Source: UBA6544 sp049601975 (GTDB taxonomy: Bacteria > Pseudomonadota > Alphaproteobacteria > UBA8366). Taken from it: a stretch of 32,083 bases of DNA. Positions 1-8,274 of this stretch are shown in pieces. Every line of letters starts with the position of its first letter. Position 1 is the stretch's first letter. The translations under genes and the position numbers were made by a program. The notes under the pieces were generated by a model. That model had not been told where the DNA came from, ran no database searches, and worked only from the letters and a program-made list of their open reading frames with translations. The stretch lies in the NCBI GenBank assembly GCA_049601975.1, contig JBMYRC010000037.1, positions 1 to 32,083 of the forward strand, given 5' to 3'.

Positions 1-33
1 ATCCCAACCTTGGTCCGCAAATCGGCGGAGTAG
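1..33 (+). CDS. 3' end of an upstream gene (partial), possibly a MoxR-type AAA ATPase
   Basis: The first 33 bases read in frame 1 as ten codons (IPTLVRKSAE) followed by TAG, nine bases before the ATG of the CoxE-like gene. The close spacing suggests the last codons of a co-transcribed gene. In coxDE-type loci the gene directly upstream of the VWA partner usually encodes a MoxR-family AAA+ ATPase, so that is the best guess, but ten residues cannot identify it. Confidence 0.4.
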   Translation: MPTLVRKSAE

Positions 34-42
34 TGGGGGCGT

Positions 43-1428
43 ATGCAAGAAACGCTTGAGGATTTCTTCCGCGCGCTGCGGGCGGCCGATATTCCGATCT
101 CGCCGGCGGAGGCCATCGACGCGCATCTGGCGGTCGACAGCGTCGGTTATTCCGACCGGACTTTATTGAAAGATACGTTGTGTATCGCGCTGGCGAAGTC
201 GGCGGCCGAAACCCATCGTTTTGATGATTGCTTCGACATGTTCTTCGCGCGTGACGAGTTCAAAAGCAGCGACGCAGAGGCGGGCGATTCAGAATCCAGA
301 TCCGAAGCCAGCGACGGCCCCGCACCGTTACCGGAAGGGCTGCCGCAAGAACTGCAGAACTCAGAATTGCTGCAAATGCTGGCGGATGGCGACCGCGAAG
401 GGTTGGCGCAACGGATGGAACAGGCGGCGCGCGAGTCCGGGGCGATGAACATCCGCTACGTCACACAACGCGGTTTGCTGGTGCGGCGTATTCTAGACCG
501 GATGGGGTTGCGTGAATTGGAAGCGGCGATCCGGGCTCTCAACCAGAACGAAGAAAACGCCGGTGAAGGCGATGCGGCACAGGAACTCGCACAGGCACGG
601 CAGGATTTGTTCCAAGAGGCGCGGCAATATCTGGACCGGCTCTATGAGCTTTACGCCCGGCCCTATGGCCAACAATTGCGTGAGGAGTTCCTGGCGGAGA
701 CCGCTCTGTCCGCTGTTGAAATGCGCGACTTCGAGCGTATGCACAAGCTGGTTCGCAAGATGGCGAAGAAACTGGCGACCCGTTACAACCGGCGGCGCAA
801 GCAGACACGGCGCGGTGTGCTCGATGTGCGGCGGACCTTGCGGCGGAACATGGCAAATGATGGCATTCCCTTCGATACGGTGTGGAAACAGACCAAGATC
901 GATCGCCCGCGCATTGTTGTGATCTGTGATGTCTCACGCTCGGTCGCGGCGGCGGCGCGGTTCCTGTTGCTGTTCCTGTATTCGTTGAACGAGGTCATCG
1001 CGAAATTGCGGGCCTATGCGTTTTCCGACCACATGTCGGAGATCAGCGGTATCCTCGAAGAAAAATCGGTTGAAGTCGCGATCCCGGAAATTCTCGATAA
1101 GATCGGTTTTAGGCCGACGGATTACGGTCAATCCTTCGCCGATTTCGAGGAAGATTTCGGTGACGTCATCGACCGCAAAACGACGGTCATTATTCTGGGT
1201 GATGGTCGCTCGAACCATAACGACCCGCGTGTCGATCTGATGCGCTGGATACATGATCGCGCGAAAGCGGTGATTTGGTTGAACCCGGAGCCGAAGACAT
1301 TTTGGGGCACCGGCGATTCCGAGATGCTGCGCTATCAACCGTTCTGCCACGTCGCCACGGTATGCAGAACGGTTCAAGACCTGGAACGCATCATTGATGA
1401 TGTGTTGAAGAGTTATATCCGGGCGTAA
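43..1428 (+). CDS. VWA domain-containing CoxE-like protein
   Basis: A 461-residue cytoplasmic protein of the CoxE-like VWA family (PF05762). The N-terminal half is helical and charged, with an acidic/Ser-rich linker near residues 74-98. The C-terminal half is a von Willebrand A domain with a complete MIDAS site: DVSRS at 296-300, Thr359 in PTDYG, and Asp387 in the conserved LGDGRSN. Proteins of this family act with a MoxR AAA+ ATPase as a metal-dependent chaperone pair. In carboxydotrophs the CoxD/CoxE pair is needed to mature the active site of the molybdenum CO dehydrogenase. ATG at 43 follows the previous stop by nine bases with a G-rich stretch (GTGGGGG) as possible ribosome-binding site. 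A molybdopterin hydroxylase subunit lies 19 kb away in this window; a functional link is only inference. The gene is convergent with the next amidase, 11 bp apart. Confidence 0.88.
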   Translation: MQETLEDFFRALRAADIPISPAEAIDAHLAVDSVGYSDRTLLKDTLCIALAKSAAETHRFDDCFDMFFARDEFKSSDAEAGDSESRSEASDGPAPLPEGLPQELQNSELLQMLADGDREGLAQRMEQAARESGAMNIRYVTQRGLLVRRILDRMGLRELEAAIRALNQNEENAGEGDAAQELAQARQDLFQEARQYLDRLYELYARPYGQQLREEFLAETALSAVEMRDFERMHKLVRKMAKKLATRYNRRRKQTRRGVLDVRRTLRRNMANDGIPFDTVWKQTKIDRPRIVVICDVSRSVAAAARFLLLFLYSLNEVIAKLRAYAFSDHMSEISGILEEKSVEVAIPEILDKIGFRPTDYGQSFADFEEDFGDVIDRKTTVIILGDGRSNHNDPRVDLMRWIHDRAKAVIWLNPEPKTFWGTGDSEMLRYQPFCHVATVCRTVQDLERIIDDVLKSYIRA

Positions 1429-1439
1429 GGTCCAGCGTT

Positions 1440-2855
1440 CTATTCACCTTGAATTGGCGCATCCGGCATTTGGAACGGATGCAAGCTCTCATAAGCGCGG
1501 GCGGCGCGCAGGACCAACGCGTCTTGGAATAACGGGCCGACGAGTTGTAGTCCGGCCGGTAGGCCGTCTGCAGTAAACCCACACGGCACGGCGGCGGCGG
1601 GTTGTTGGGTCAGATTGAAGGGATATGTGAACGGCGTCCATTGGTGCCAGCGGTTGAATCCGTAGCCTTCCGGGAATTCGATGCCGGCGGCGAATGCGGG
1701 CAGCGGTTGGCCCGGTGTGAGGAGCAGGTTGTAATCTTGAAAAAATGCTTGCATACGCTCTCCGATGCCGGCTCGTTGTGAGGCGGCGTCGATGTAGTCA
1801 GCCGCGGCGACCCTGCGTCCTCGGTCCATGATTTCACGCAATCCGCGATCCAAAAGGAAATGCTTTTCGACGGGAACGGCTTTAGCTGCTGCGGCGGCGG
1901 ATGCGAACCAATGGGTTTGGAAGACGGCTTCCGCATCGGCCAAATCGGGGTCGACTTGTTCGACCACGGCACCCAGTTCCTCGAATGCCTTTGCGGCGGC
2001 GTCGACGCGGTCCGCAACTTCCGGGTGAACGAATTTCACATGACCCAATGTCGGGCTATAGGCGATCTTTAATCCCTTCACGCCGTCTTCAATGCCGTCC
2101 AAATGATTGCGGTCGTCGGGTGGCAGCGCCGTCCAATCGCGGATATCCGGTCCCGACATGACGTTCAGCATAACGGCTGCATCGCGGACAGTGCGCGTAA
2201 TTGGGCCGGTGTGGGACAAGGTGCCGAAAGGACTGGCCGGCCAGGCGGGGACCCGTCCGTAAGTCGGTTTGATGCTAAAGACTCCGGTGAAGCTGGCGGG
2301 GATACGCACAGAGCCGCCTGCGTCCGTGCCAGTATGGAGTACGCCCATGCCGAGCGCCGTCGCCGCCACGGCCCCGCCGCTACTGCCGCCGGTTGTCCGC
2401 GAGGTGTTCCAAGGATTACGGGTCACGCCACTCAATGCGCTGTCGGTGATGCCTTTCCATCCAAATTCCGGCGTCGTCGTCTTACCGAGGAAGACGGCGC
2501 CGGCCTCGCGCAGCCGTGCGACCGGTGGCGCATCGGTGTCCCAAGGCCCATCGGGGTCGGTTGTCTTGCTACCCCGCAACGTCGGCCAGCCTTTGGCCAA
2601 CATCGTGTCCTTCAAGGTTGTCGGGACACCGTCGATAGGGCTGAGTGGCTCGCCGCTCTGCCAGCGTGCCTCGGACGATTTCGCCGATGCCGTGGCTGCT
2701 TCCCGATCGACGACGACGAAAGCATTCACAGCGTCATTGCAAGCATCGATCCGTGCCAATGCGGCTTCGGTGGCTTCCACAGGGGAGAGTTGTTTCGCGC
2801 GAAACGCTTCATTTAGTTGGTCGACGGAGAGTGAATGGAGGTCGGTATCGGACAT
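1440..2855 (-). CDS. Amidase (amidase signature family), stand-alone copy
   Basis: A 471-residue amidase signature enzyme that hydrolyses a carboxamide to acid plus ammonia or amine. The Ser-cisSer-Lys triad is intact: Lys82 in the LKD motif, Ser158 in GGSSGG, and Ser182 in DAGGSVR, with the 24-residue spacing between the two serines seen across the family. No signal peptide is visible, so it is probably cytoplasmic. It resembles GatA, but no gatB or gatC is nearby and the catabolic setting argues against a tRNA amidotransferase role. It is clearly more distant from the four tandem amidases at 13094-18993 than they are from each other: it lacks their shared MTE(A/P)CDL start. ATG at 2855 has an AGGA about 8 nt upstream. 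It is transcribed divergently from the ABC cluster across a gap of about 130 bp that may hold both promoters. The substrate is unknown. Confidence 0.92.
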   Translation of the reverse strand: MSDTDLHSLSVDQLNEAFRAKQLSPVEATEAALARIDACNDAVNAFVVVDREAATASAKSSEARWQSGEPLSPIDGVPTTLKDTMLAKGWPTLRGSKTTDPDGPWDTDAPPVARLREAGAVFLGKTTTPEFGWKGITDSALSGVTRNPWNTSRTTGGSSGGAVAATALGMGVLHTGTDAGGSVRIPASFTGVFSIKPTYGRVPAWPASPFGTLSHTGPITRTVRDAAVMLNVMSGPDIRDWTALPPDDRNHLDGIEDGVKGLKIAYSPTLGHVKFVHPEVADRVDAAAKAFEELGAVVEQVDPDLADAEAVFQTHWFASAAAAAKAVPVEKHFLLDRGLREIMDRGRRVAAADYIDAASQRAGIGERMQAFFQDYNLLLTPGQPLPAFAAGIEFPEGYGFNRWHQWTPFTYPFNLTQQPAAAVPCGFTADGLPAGLQLVGPLFQDALVLRAARAYESLHPFQMPDAPIQGE

Positions 2856-2988
2856 GGCGGCAATCCTGGAAATGTGTGGCAGTTAATATGCCCTTGTCTT
2901 CGCTGCGATGAAAGAGAGCCGAGAGGCGTCTTGATCGCAATGGCCGGCCCGCGTAGCGTTGGCGCTGGCGATTTAGTACAAGGTGCAA

Positions 2989-4653
2989 ATGAGCGTTTAT
3001 CTTACAAACGATCGGCTGGTAAGCAGGTTCCGCGTTATTGTCCCTGCAGTTTTGTGCCTTGTTGTCGCTGTGCTATGGGCAGGCCGCAGCGATGCCGGGC
3101 CGCGCGAAAATATGTTGAATTGGTCGACCGCTGCTAAATTTGAGAACATCAGCCCGTATTTTGATTTTCGTCCTGAAATCCAAGTGTTCTCTCATCTGAT
3201 CTGGGACAGGCTATTCTATCGGGAACCAAATTCACCGGTCTTTAAGCCACATCTAGCGACAAAGCTTAAGTGGAGCGGTGTCACGACCGTCGAAATCGAA
3301 CTTCGCAAAGATGTTTTCTTTCATAATGGCGACCGATTCACGGCAGATGATATCGTTGAGATGGTGCGCCGTCTGAAGGATCCGGGTCTAGGGGCACCTC
3401 GACATAGGGCGATCCGATGGATCGGTAAAATTGAAAAATTATCGAGCCATCGTATCAGGTTCGATCTCGTGCAACCAACGCCCCATCTGATGGAGATTCT
3501 ATCGGGGCCTTTCATAATCATACCTCAGGCGGCATGGCGCGCTGCGCCAATGGACGGCAATGGAGAGCCAGACTATATGCGTATTCCTCCGGTTGGAAGC
3601 GGACCGTATCGGGTCAGACGCATCGTGCCAGGATTGAATATCGAGCTAGAGCGGTTTCCCAGATATCATAAAGGGCCAAAGGGTCGCCCGGCCATTGGTC
3701 GCATCCAATTTTTGACAGTCTTGGACCCCCACGAACGCCGCGAACAATTGCTGGATGGACGAATTGATTGGCTAGGAAGTTTATCGAAAGAGGCGTTCGA
3801 GAGGATGGAGCGAGAAGGAGTCCCGCTCCAATTGACACAATTCCCAAGTATGCGGATAGCGTTTCTGGTGATGGATGGGGCGGGCCGCAACAATAAGAAA
3901 TCTCCGTTTCGAGATGTCCGGGTTCGTCGTGCGATCGCTCACGCCATTAATCGTCCGGAAATTGCCCGCAACGTTTTTGGAGCAACGTCAAAAGTCATGC
4001 ATTCGCTTTGCTATCCCAAGCAGGCTGGTTGTGAGCAAGACGTACGCCGTTATGAGTATAACCCCAAGAAAGCCCTGAAACTTTTGCGAGCAGCGGGATA
4101 TGGTCCGGCCGGCAACTACCGTTTCGTGGATCGACTTAATAATTTAGCTGAATATCATCCGGGGGAACCTGTCGATAAAACGAAACGGTTGCGTTCGATT
4201 ATTGCGGACATCGTGAGCTATCGAAATCACCCAGCAAGCGAAGCTATTACGCTTTATTTAAAGGCGATCGGAATAGACTCATCGATAGACGCATATAGTA
4301 GTTTCGAAAAGGCTCAAATTAGGCTGCAAAGGAGCGGATTCGACGTGGCCCATATGACGTGGGCGTCACATGGTGCCCTCGATGTGGCCGAGATACTCAA
4401 TCCTTTATTTCGTAATGGTACGTTAGACTATTGCCGCGACCATGAAATCAATCGTTGGCTGGATGTGGCGGCGAACTCGAACAATGCTCAAGCACGCCTT
4501 GGCGCATTTTCGATTGCCTTGAAACGGCTTCAGGAAATGGCCTGTGTCGTTCCATTGTTCAACTATACGACATTCTATGCCCATTCCAGACACCTCGATT
4601 TTCAACCGACTTTGGACGACATTCCACGCTTTTATCGAGCCAAATGGAAATAG
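2989..4653 (+). CDS. ABC transporter substrate-binding protein, family 5 (first copy)
   Basis: A periplasmic solute-binding protein of the peptide/nickel family 5 (SBP_bac_5). An N-terminal hydrophobic stretch (about residues 15-32) ending near SDAG looks like a Sec signal peptide. The body matches the second binding protein downstream, including the family hallmark of FHNGDRFTADDIVE, the CYPKQAGC two-cysteine segment, and an identical closing layout (IPRFYRAKWK against IPRFFTAKWK). It carries an extra segment of roughly 40 residues after the CYPKQAGC region. I chose ATG at 2989 (AAGG five bases upstream) over the in-frame GTG at 2983. The gene is visibly more AT-rich than the ABC genes after it, with many A/T-ending codons, so it may be a faster-diverging or separately acquired paralogue. 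It probably delivers a peptide- or amide-like ligand to the permeases at 6425-8274. Confidence 0.88.
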   Translation: MSVYLTNDRLVSRFRVIVPAVLCLVVAVLWAGRSDAGPRENMLNWSTAAKFENISPYFDFRPEIQVFSHLIWDRLFYREPNSPVFKPHLATKLKWSGVTTVEIELRKDVFFHNGDRFTADDIVEMVRRLKDPGLGAPRHRAIRWIGKIEKLSSHRIRFDLVQPTPHLMEILSGPFIIIPQAAWRAAPMDGNGEPDYMRIPPVGSGPYRVRRIVPGLNIELERFPRYHKGPKGRPAIGRIQFLTVLDPHERREQLLDGRIDWLGSLSKEAFERMEREGVPLQLTQFPSMRIAFLVMDGAGRNNKKSPFRDVRVRRAIAHAINRPEIARNVFGATSKVMHSLCYPKQAGCEQDVRRYEYNPKKALKLLRAAGYGPAGNYRFVDRLNNLAEYHPGEPVDKTKRLRSIIADIVSYRNHPASEAITLYLKAIGIDSSIDAYSSFEKAQIRLQRSGFDVAHMTWASHGALDVAEILNPLFRNGTLDYCRDHEINRWLDVAANSNNAQARLGAFSIALKRLQEMACVVPLFNYTTFYAHSRHLDFQPTLDDIPRFYRAKWK

Positions 4654-4814
4654 TGTGTTGTCGGACGCTCCCGGTGCCTTGCAATGGTGTCCGCTATAGT
4701 TTGAAATCGACAGGATAAGAAAATTTTGCGAGATGTGTTGAAGGGCTTGCCGGACAGTGAGGGGTTGTAAGCCAATCAATCGCGTCTCCGTGATTTCAAT
4801 CAGGGAGAAGATGG

Positions 4815-6365
4815 ATGCGAAGATTTTTCATAAAAACGGCTGCAGTGGCGACAGTCGCCCTGCTGTTGAGCGGGGGCTCCGCGCTAGCGGGGAAAGATAA
4901 CGACACGTTGACTTGGTCTACCGACCGGGAAGCGGATGTAGCATTGCCGTACTACAATAACATCCGTGAAATGGTCATCATGGCGCGGATGACCTGGGAC
5001 ACGTTGTTGTTCCGCAATATTGAGACCTATGAATATGAGCCGCTGCTGGCGACGAATTGGAAATGGATCGACGATAAGACGATTGATCTAGAGCTCCGTA
5101 AGGGCGTGAAGTTCCATGACGGCAGCGATTTCGATGCTGATGATGTTGTGGCCACGTTCAATCACATCGTCAAGGAAGACAGCGGTATCATGACCCGCCG
5201 CAACGTCAGTTGGATGAAGAGCACCGAGAAGCTGAACCAATTTAAGATTCGGATCCATCTCTCGAAAACGTTCCCAGCGGCGCTGGAATTCCTGGCGATG
5301 GCGCTTCCCGTCTTCCCAAGCGATATTTGGAAGACAGCTCGGAAAGACGCCACAGGCAAGCCGGATTGGGGCACGATCGACGAAGTTGGCACCGGTCCTT
5401 ACAAGATCAGCAAAGTGGTCCCGGGTGAATCCATAACGATGGTAAAGAACGATAACTATTGGGCCGGTAGCCCGAAGGGCACGCCCAGCATCGGTACGGT
5501 TATCTTCAAAACCGTTCCTGACGCCGAGGCGCAAATCGCTCAGTTGTTGACCGGCGAGATCGACTGGATTTGGGATGTGCCGAAAGATAAGGCGCAAGAT
5601 CTCAAAGGAAGCGGCCAAGTCCAGGTTGTGAACGCAAAGACTTTCCGGATCAGCTATATCACTATGGATCGCGCGGGGCGTGCCGGTAAGGACGTCAAAA
5701 AGAACCCGTTCTACGACCTACGGGTACGTAAAGCCGTCGCACATGCCATCGACCGTAATGCCATCGCCAAGCAATTGGTTGGTGAAGCGTCCGATGCGAT
5801 TCACTCAGCTTGCTATCCGTCGCAGTTCGGTTGCACACAAGACGTGCCAAAATATGACTACGATCCGGCGAAATCGAAGAAACTTCTGCTCGAGGCCGGA
5901 TTCCCGGATGGATTCACGACCGACATCTACGCCTACCGTCAGCGTGAATTCACCGAAGCGGTCATGGGCTTCCTGTCAAAGGTCGGCATCAAGACAAACC
6001 TGAAATACATGCAGTACAAAGCGCTGCGTGGGTTGGTTTGGGAAGGCAAGGCGCCGTTCCATCAAATGACCTGGGGTTCGTACTCGATGGCGGATGCTTC
6101 GGCGATCACCAGTCATTTCTTTAAGCAAGGCCGTGACGACTATTGTATCGACGATGAAATTAAGGGTTGGCTCGAGACCGCAGACACCAGTGTCGATACC
6201 GCTGTTCGCAAGGAGAACTACAAGAAGGCCCTGGCCAAGGTTCAAGCTGAACTTTGCTGGTTGCCGATGTTCACCTACGCGAAGAATTACGCGTTCAGCA
6301 AAGACGTCAACTTCAAGCCGACGAGTGACGAGATTCCTCGTTTTTTCACGGCGAAGTGGAAGTAA
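4815..6365 (+). CDS. ABC transporter substrate-binding protein, family 5 (second copy)
   Basis: A 516-residue periplasmic binding protein of family 5. The N terminus is a classic Sec signal peptide: MRRFF, then a hydrophobic core, then SALA, with likely cleavage after residue 25. Family features include the FHDGSDFDADDVVATF segment and the CYPSQFGC two-cysteine segment. The ATG at 4815 follows GGGAGA with a six-base spacer; a nearer ATG at 4811 is in another frame. It precedes the permease genes by 59 bp, the usual arrangement for a dedicated dpp/opp-type importer. A hairpin sits in that gap and could give higher binding-protein than permease output. It is paralogous to the preceding gene, so the importer may use two alternative receptors. 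The ligand is not deducible; peptides, glutathione, nickel and opines are all family substrates. Confidence 0.93.
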   Translation: MRRFFIKTAAVATVALLLSGGSALAGKDNDTLTWSTDREADVALPYYNNIREMVIMARMTWDTLLFRNIETYEYEPLLATNWKWIDDKTIDLELRKGVKFHDGSDFDADDVVATFNHIVKEDSGIMTRRNVSWMKSTEKLNQFKIRIHLSKTFPAALEFLAMALPVFPSDIWKTARKDATGKPDWGTIDEVGTGPYKISKVVPGESITMVKNDNYWAGSPKGTPSIGTVIFKTVPDAEAQIAQLLTGEIDWIWDVPKDKAQDLKGSGQVQVVNAKTFRISYITMDRAGRAGKDVKKNPFYDLRVRKAVAHAIDRNAIAKQLVGEASDAIHSACYPSQFGCTQDVPKYDYDPAKSKKLLLEAGFPDGFTTDIYAYRQREFTEAVMGFLSKVGIKTNLKYMQYKALRGLVWEGKAPFHQMTWGSYSMADASAITSHFFKQGRDDYCIDDEIKGWLETADTSVDTAVRKENYKKALAKVQAELCWLPMFTYAKNYAFSKDVNFKPTSDEIPRFFTAKWK

Positions 6366-6379
6366 GAAAACTCGATTTG

Positions 6380-6404
6380 GGGCGCGGCCTATAGGGCTGC
6401 GCCC
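6380..6404 (+). other. Intercistronic hairpin between binding protein and permease genes
   Basis: GGGCGCGGCC (6380-6389) pairs with GGGCTGCGCCC (6394-6404) to give a stem of about 10 bp with one G-U pair and a 5-nt loop. It starts 14 nt after the binding-protein stop and is not followed by a T run. It is therefore more like an mRNA-stabilising or partial-termination element than a full terminator. Confidence 0.5.
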
Positions 6405-6424
6405 TATTCGATTGGGGTTGGGAA

Positions 6425-7345
6425 ATGTTGTTATTTACGCTGCGGCGACTTGGTTACGCGATCCTCGTCGCGATCACGGTATCGATCGTAACATTTTCTC
6501 TGTTGCGGTTATCCGGCGATCCGGCGGTGGCGATGGCGGGCGAAGGCGCGAGCGAGGAAGATGTCGAATTCGTTCGCAAGACATATGGTTTCGATAAATC
6601 ACTCCCCGAACAATATTGGAAATGGGCATCGAAGGCGTTGCAAGGAGACCTTGGTATATCGGTCTATTTGAAAGAAAAACCGGTCGCTGAGATCATCCTC
6701 GAACGCGCGCCTGTGACAATGAAGCTCGGGTTTTTTGCCCTGACCTTTGCGTTATTGCTGTCGATACCGCTCGGTGTTCTGGCGGCGATGAAGCCGAACA
6801 CGATCATCGATCGAACTGCGCTAACAATCGCTGTATTCGGGCAAGCGATGCCCAGCTTCTTTTTCGCTCTCACGCTGATATTCCTGTTCAGCGTCACTTA
6901 CAGAATTTTTCCAAGCTCCGGCAGCAGCACTTGGGTGCACTTTATTTTGCCGTCGATTGCGCTTGGATATTACGCGACACCGCAGATCATGCGCTTGACG
7001 AGAGCTGGCATGATCGACGTGCTTTCTTCGGACTATATTCGGACTGCGCGGGCCAAGGGGCTGAAGACGTATGTCGTACTGTTCAAGCACGCGTTGCGCA
7101 ACGCGATCATTCCTGTCGTGTCGTTGTCGGCTGCACAACTAGGCTTCATGTTGGGTGGCTCAGTAGTGATCGAATCTGTGTTTACGTTAAACGGCCTTGG
7201 TCGTTTGGCGTGGCAATCGATCCAACGCTCTGACTTCGAGGTGATGCAGGCCATCGTTTTGACGATCGCATGTTTCTACATCCTCTTTAACCTACTGGCC
7301 GACATCCTTAATGCGCTGATCGATCCGCGCATCCGGGTCCATTAA
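6425..7345 (+). CDS. ABC transporter permease, DppB/OppB type
   Basis: A 306-residue inner-membrane permease of the dipeptide/oligopeptide/nickel importer class. Hydrophobic segments are seen at about 8-29, 100-122, 132-156, 171-190, 228-250 and 272-298, the six helices expected of DppB-type proteins. The cytoplasmic EAA loop that docks on the ATPase is clear at about 204-222 (YIRTARAKGL). The C terminus ends in the family-typical DPRIRVH. It should pair with the DppC-type subunit 17 bp downstream. The start at 6425 is preceded by a GGTTGGGA purine-rich stretch. Confidence 0.95.
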   Translation: MLLFTLRRLGYAILVAITVSIVTFSLLRLSGDPAVAMAGEGASEEDVEFVRKTYGFDKSLPEQYWKWASKALQGDLGISVYLKEKPVAEIILERAPVTMKLGFFALTFALLLSIPLGVLAAMKPNTIIDRTALTIAVFGQAMPSFFFALTLIFLFSVTYRIFPSSGSSTWVHFILPSIALGYYATPQIMRLTRAGMIDVLSSDYIRTARAKGLKTYVVLFKHALRNAIIPVVSLSAAQLGFMLGGSVVIESVFTLNGLGRLAWQSIQRSDFEVMQAIVLTIACFYILFNLLADILNALIDPRIRVH

Positions 7346-7362
7346 AGGCGGGGAGAGAAAGA

Positions 7363-8274
7363 ATGGCGATAAGCAGTTCTCCTGAATCTCTACCGTCGGT
7401 GGCCGAAATCCTCGAGCCGACACCGGGAGCGATCCTGCGCAAGCGTGCGCTTGGTGATTGGGGGGTGATGATCGGCGGCGGCTTTATGGTTGTGCTTCTT
7501 CTCGTGGCCTTCGGCGCACCGTTGCTCACTTGGCACGATCCGTTGGGGCAAGACTTGTTTAACCGCTATGCGCCACCGGTCTGGCACGAGAAAGGCAGTT
7601 GGGATCATCCGTTTGGTACCGATAAGTTTGGGCGCGATTACTACACTCGAATCATTTACGGCGCACGTGTTTCATTGATGATTGGATTCGCTGTAATGCT
7701 GATGTCCGGTGTCATTGGCACGGCCATGGGAATCGCGGCCGGTTATTTCGGTGGCCGGGTCGATATGTTCGTCACCTTCCTGATCAATACGCGCCTCGCC
7801 ATGCCGGTCGTCTTGATCGCGTTGGCGGTAATCGCCTTGATCGGCAGCTCGCTCGAAGTTGTCATCCTGGTTCTAGGCTTCCTACTATGGGAGCGGTTTG
7901 CGCTGGTAATGCGCAGTTCCACCCAACAAGTGCGAAACCTCGACTACGTGGCGGCGGCGGAAGCGGCCGGTTGTACGACGATGCGTATTCTGATGACGGA
8001 AATCATGCCGAACGTCATGAACAATCTGATTGTCGTCGCGACCATCGAAGTCGCTCATGCCATTCTGCTGGAAGCAGCGCTGTCTTTCCTTGGCCTTGGG
8101 GTGCAGCCGCCGGAGCCCAGCTGGGGCCTGATGATCTCCGAAGGCAAGGGCGATATGTATTTCAAACCGTGGGTTATCGCCATTCCGGGCATCGCGCTCT
8201 TCCTAATGTTGCTGGCGATCAATTTGTTGGGTGACGGAATTCGGGATGTCACCTCGCCGGAGAGCCGAAATTGA
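7363..8274 (+). CDS. ABC transporter permease, DppC/OppC type
   Basis: A 303-residue inner-membrane partner of the DppB-type permease. It has a longer cytoplasmic N terminus (about 33 residues), a first helix at about 34-56, and then the hallmark periplasmic motif FGTDKFGRD (84-92), in which the family consensus is H/FxxGTDxxGRD. The remaining helices begin near residue 102. The EAA loop is at about 195-217 (YVAAAEAAG...). The ATG at 7363 is preceded by GGGGAGAGAAAG. Its TGA stop overlaps the TTG start of the next ATPase gene by four bases (TTGA), which indicates translational coupling. Confidence 0.95.
   Translation: MAISSSPESLPSVAEILEPTPGAILRKRALGDWGVMIGGGFMVVLLLVAFGAPLLTWHDPLGQDLFNRYAPPVWHEKGSWDHPFGTDKFGRDYYTRIIYGARVSLMIGFAVMLMSGVIGTAMGIAAGYFGGRVDMFVTFLINTRLAMPVVLIALAVIALIGSSLEVVILVLGFLLWERFALVMRSSTQQVRNLDYVAAAEAAGCTTMRILMTEIMPNVMNNLIVVATIEVAHAILLEAALSFLGLGVQPPEPSWGLMISEGKGDMYFKPWVIAIPGIALFLMLLAINLLGDGIRDVTSPESRN

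Noticed and set aside
2103..2816. A 237-codon open frame on the plus strand opposite the first amidase
   Set aside because: It is antisense to a gene with an intact catalytic triad, its translation is Arg-rich low-quality sequence with no recognisable motif, and GC-rich genes commonly leave such open frames.
1440..2855. Calling this amidase GatA of the tRNA amidotransferase
   Set aside because: No gatB or gatC is adjacent, several paralogous amidases lie close by, and the setting is catabolic.
4662..4693. CGGACGC/GTGTCCG inverted repeat between the two binding-protein genes as a terminator
   Set aside because: The 7-bp stem has a G-T pair, the loop is 18 bases, and no T run follows, so it could easily be chance.
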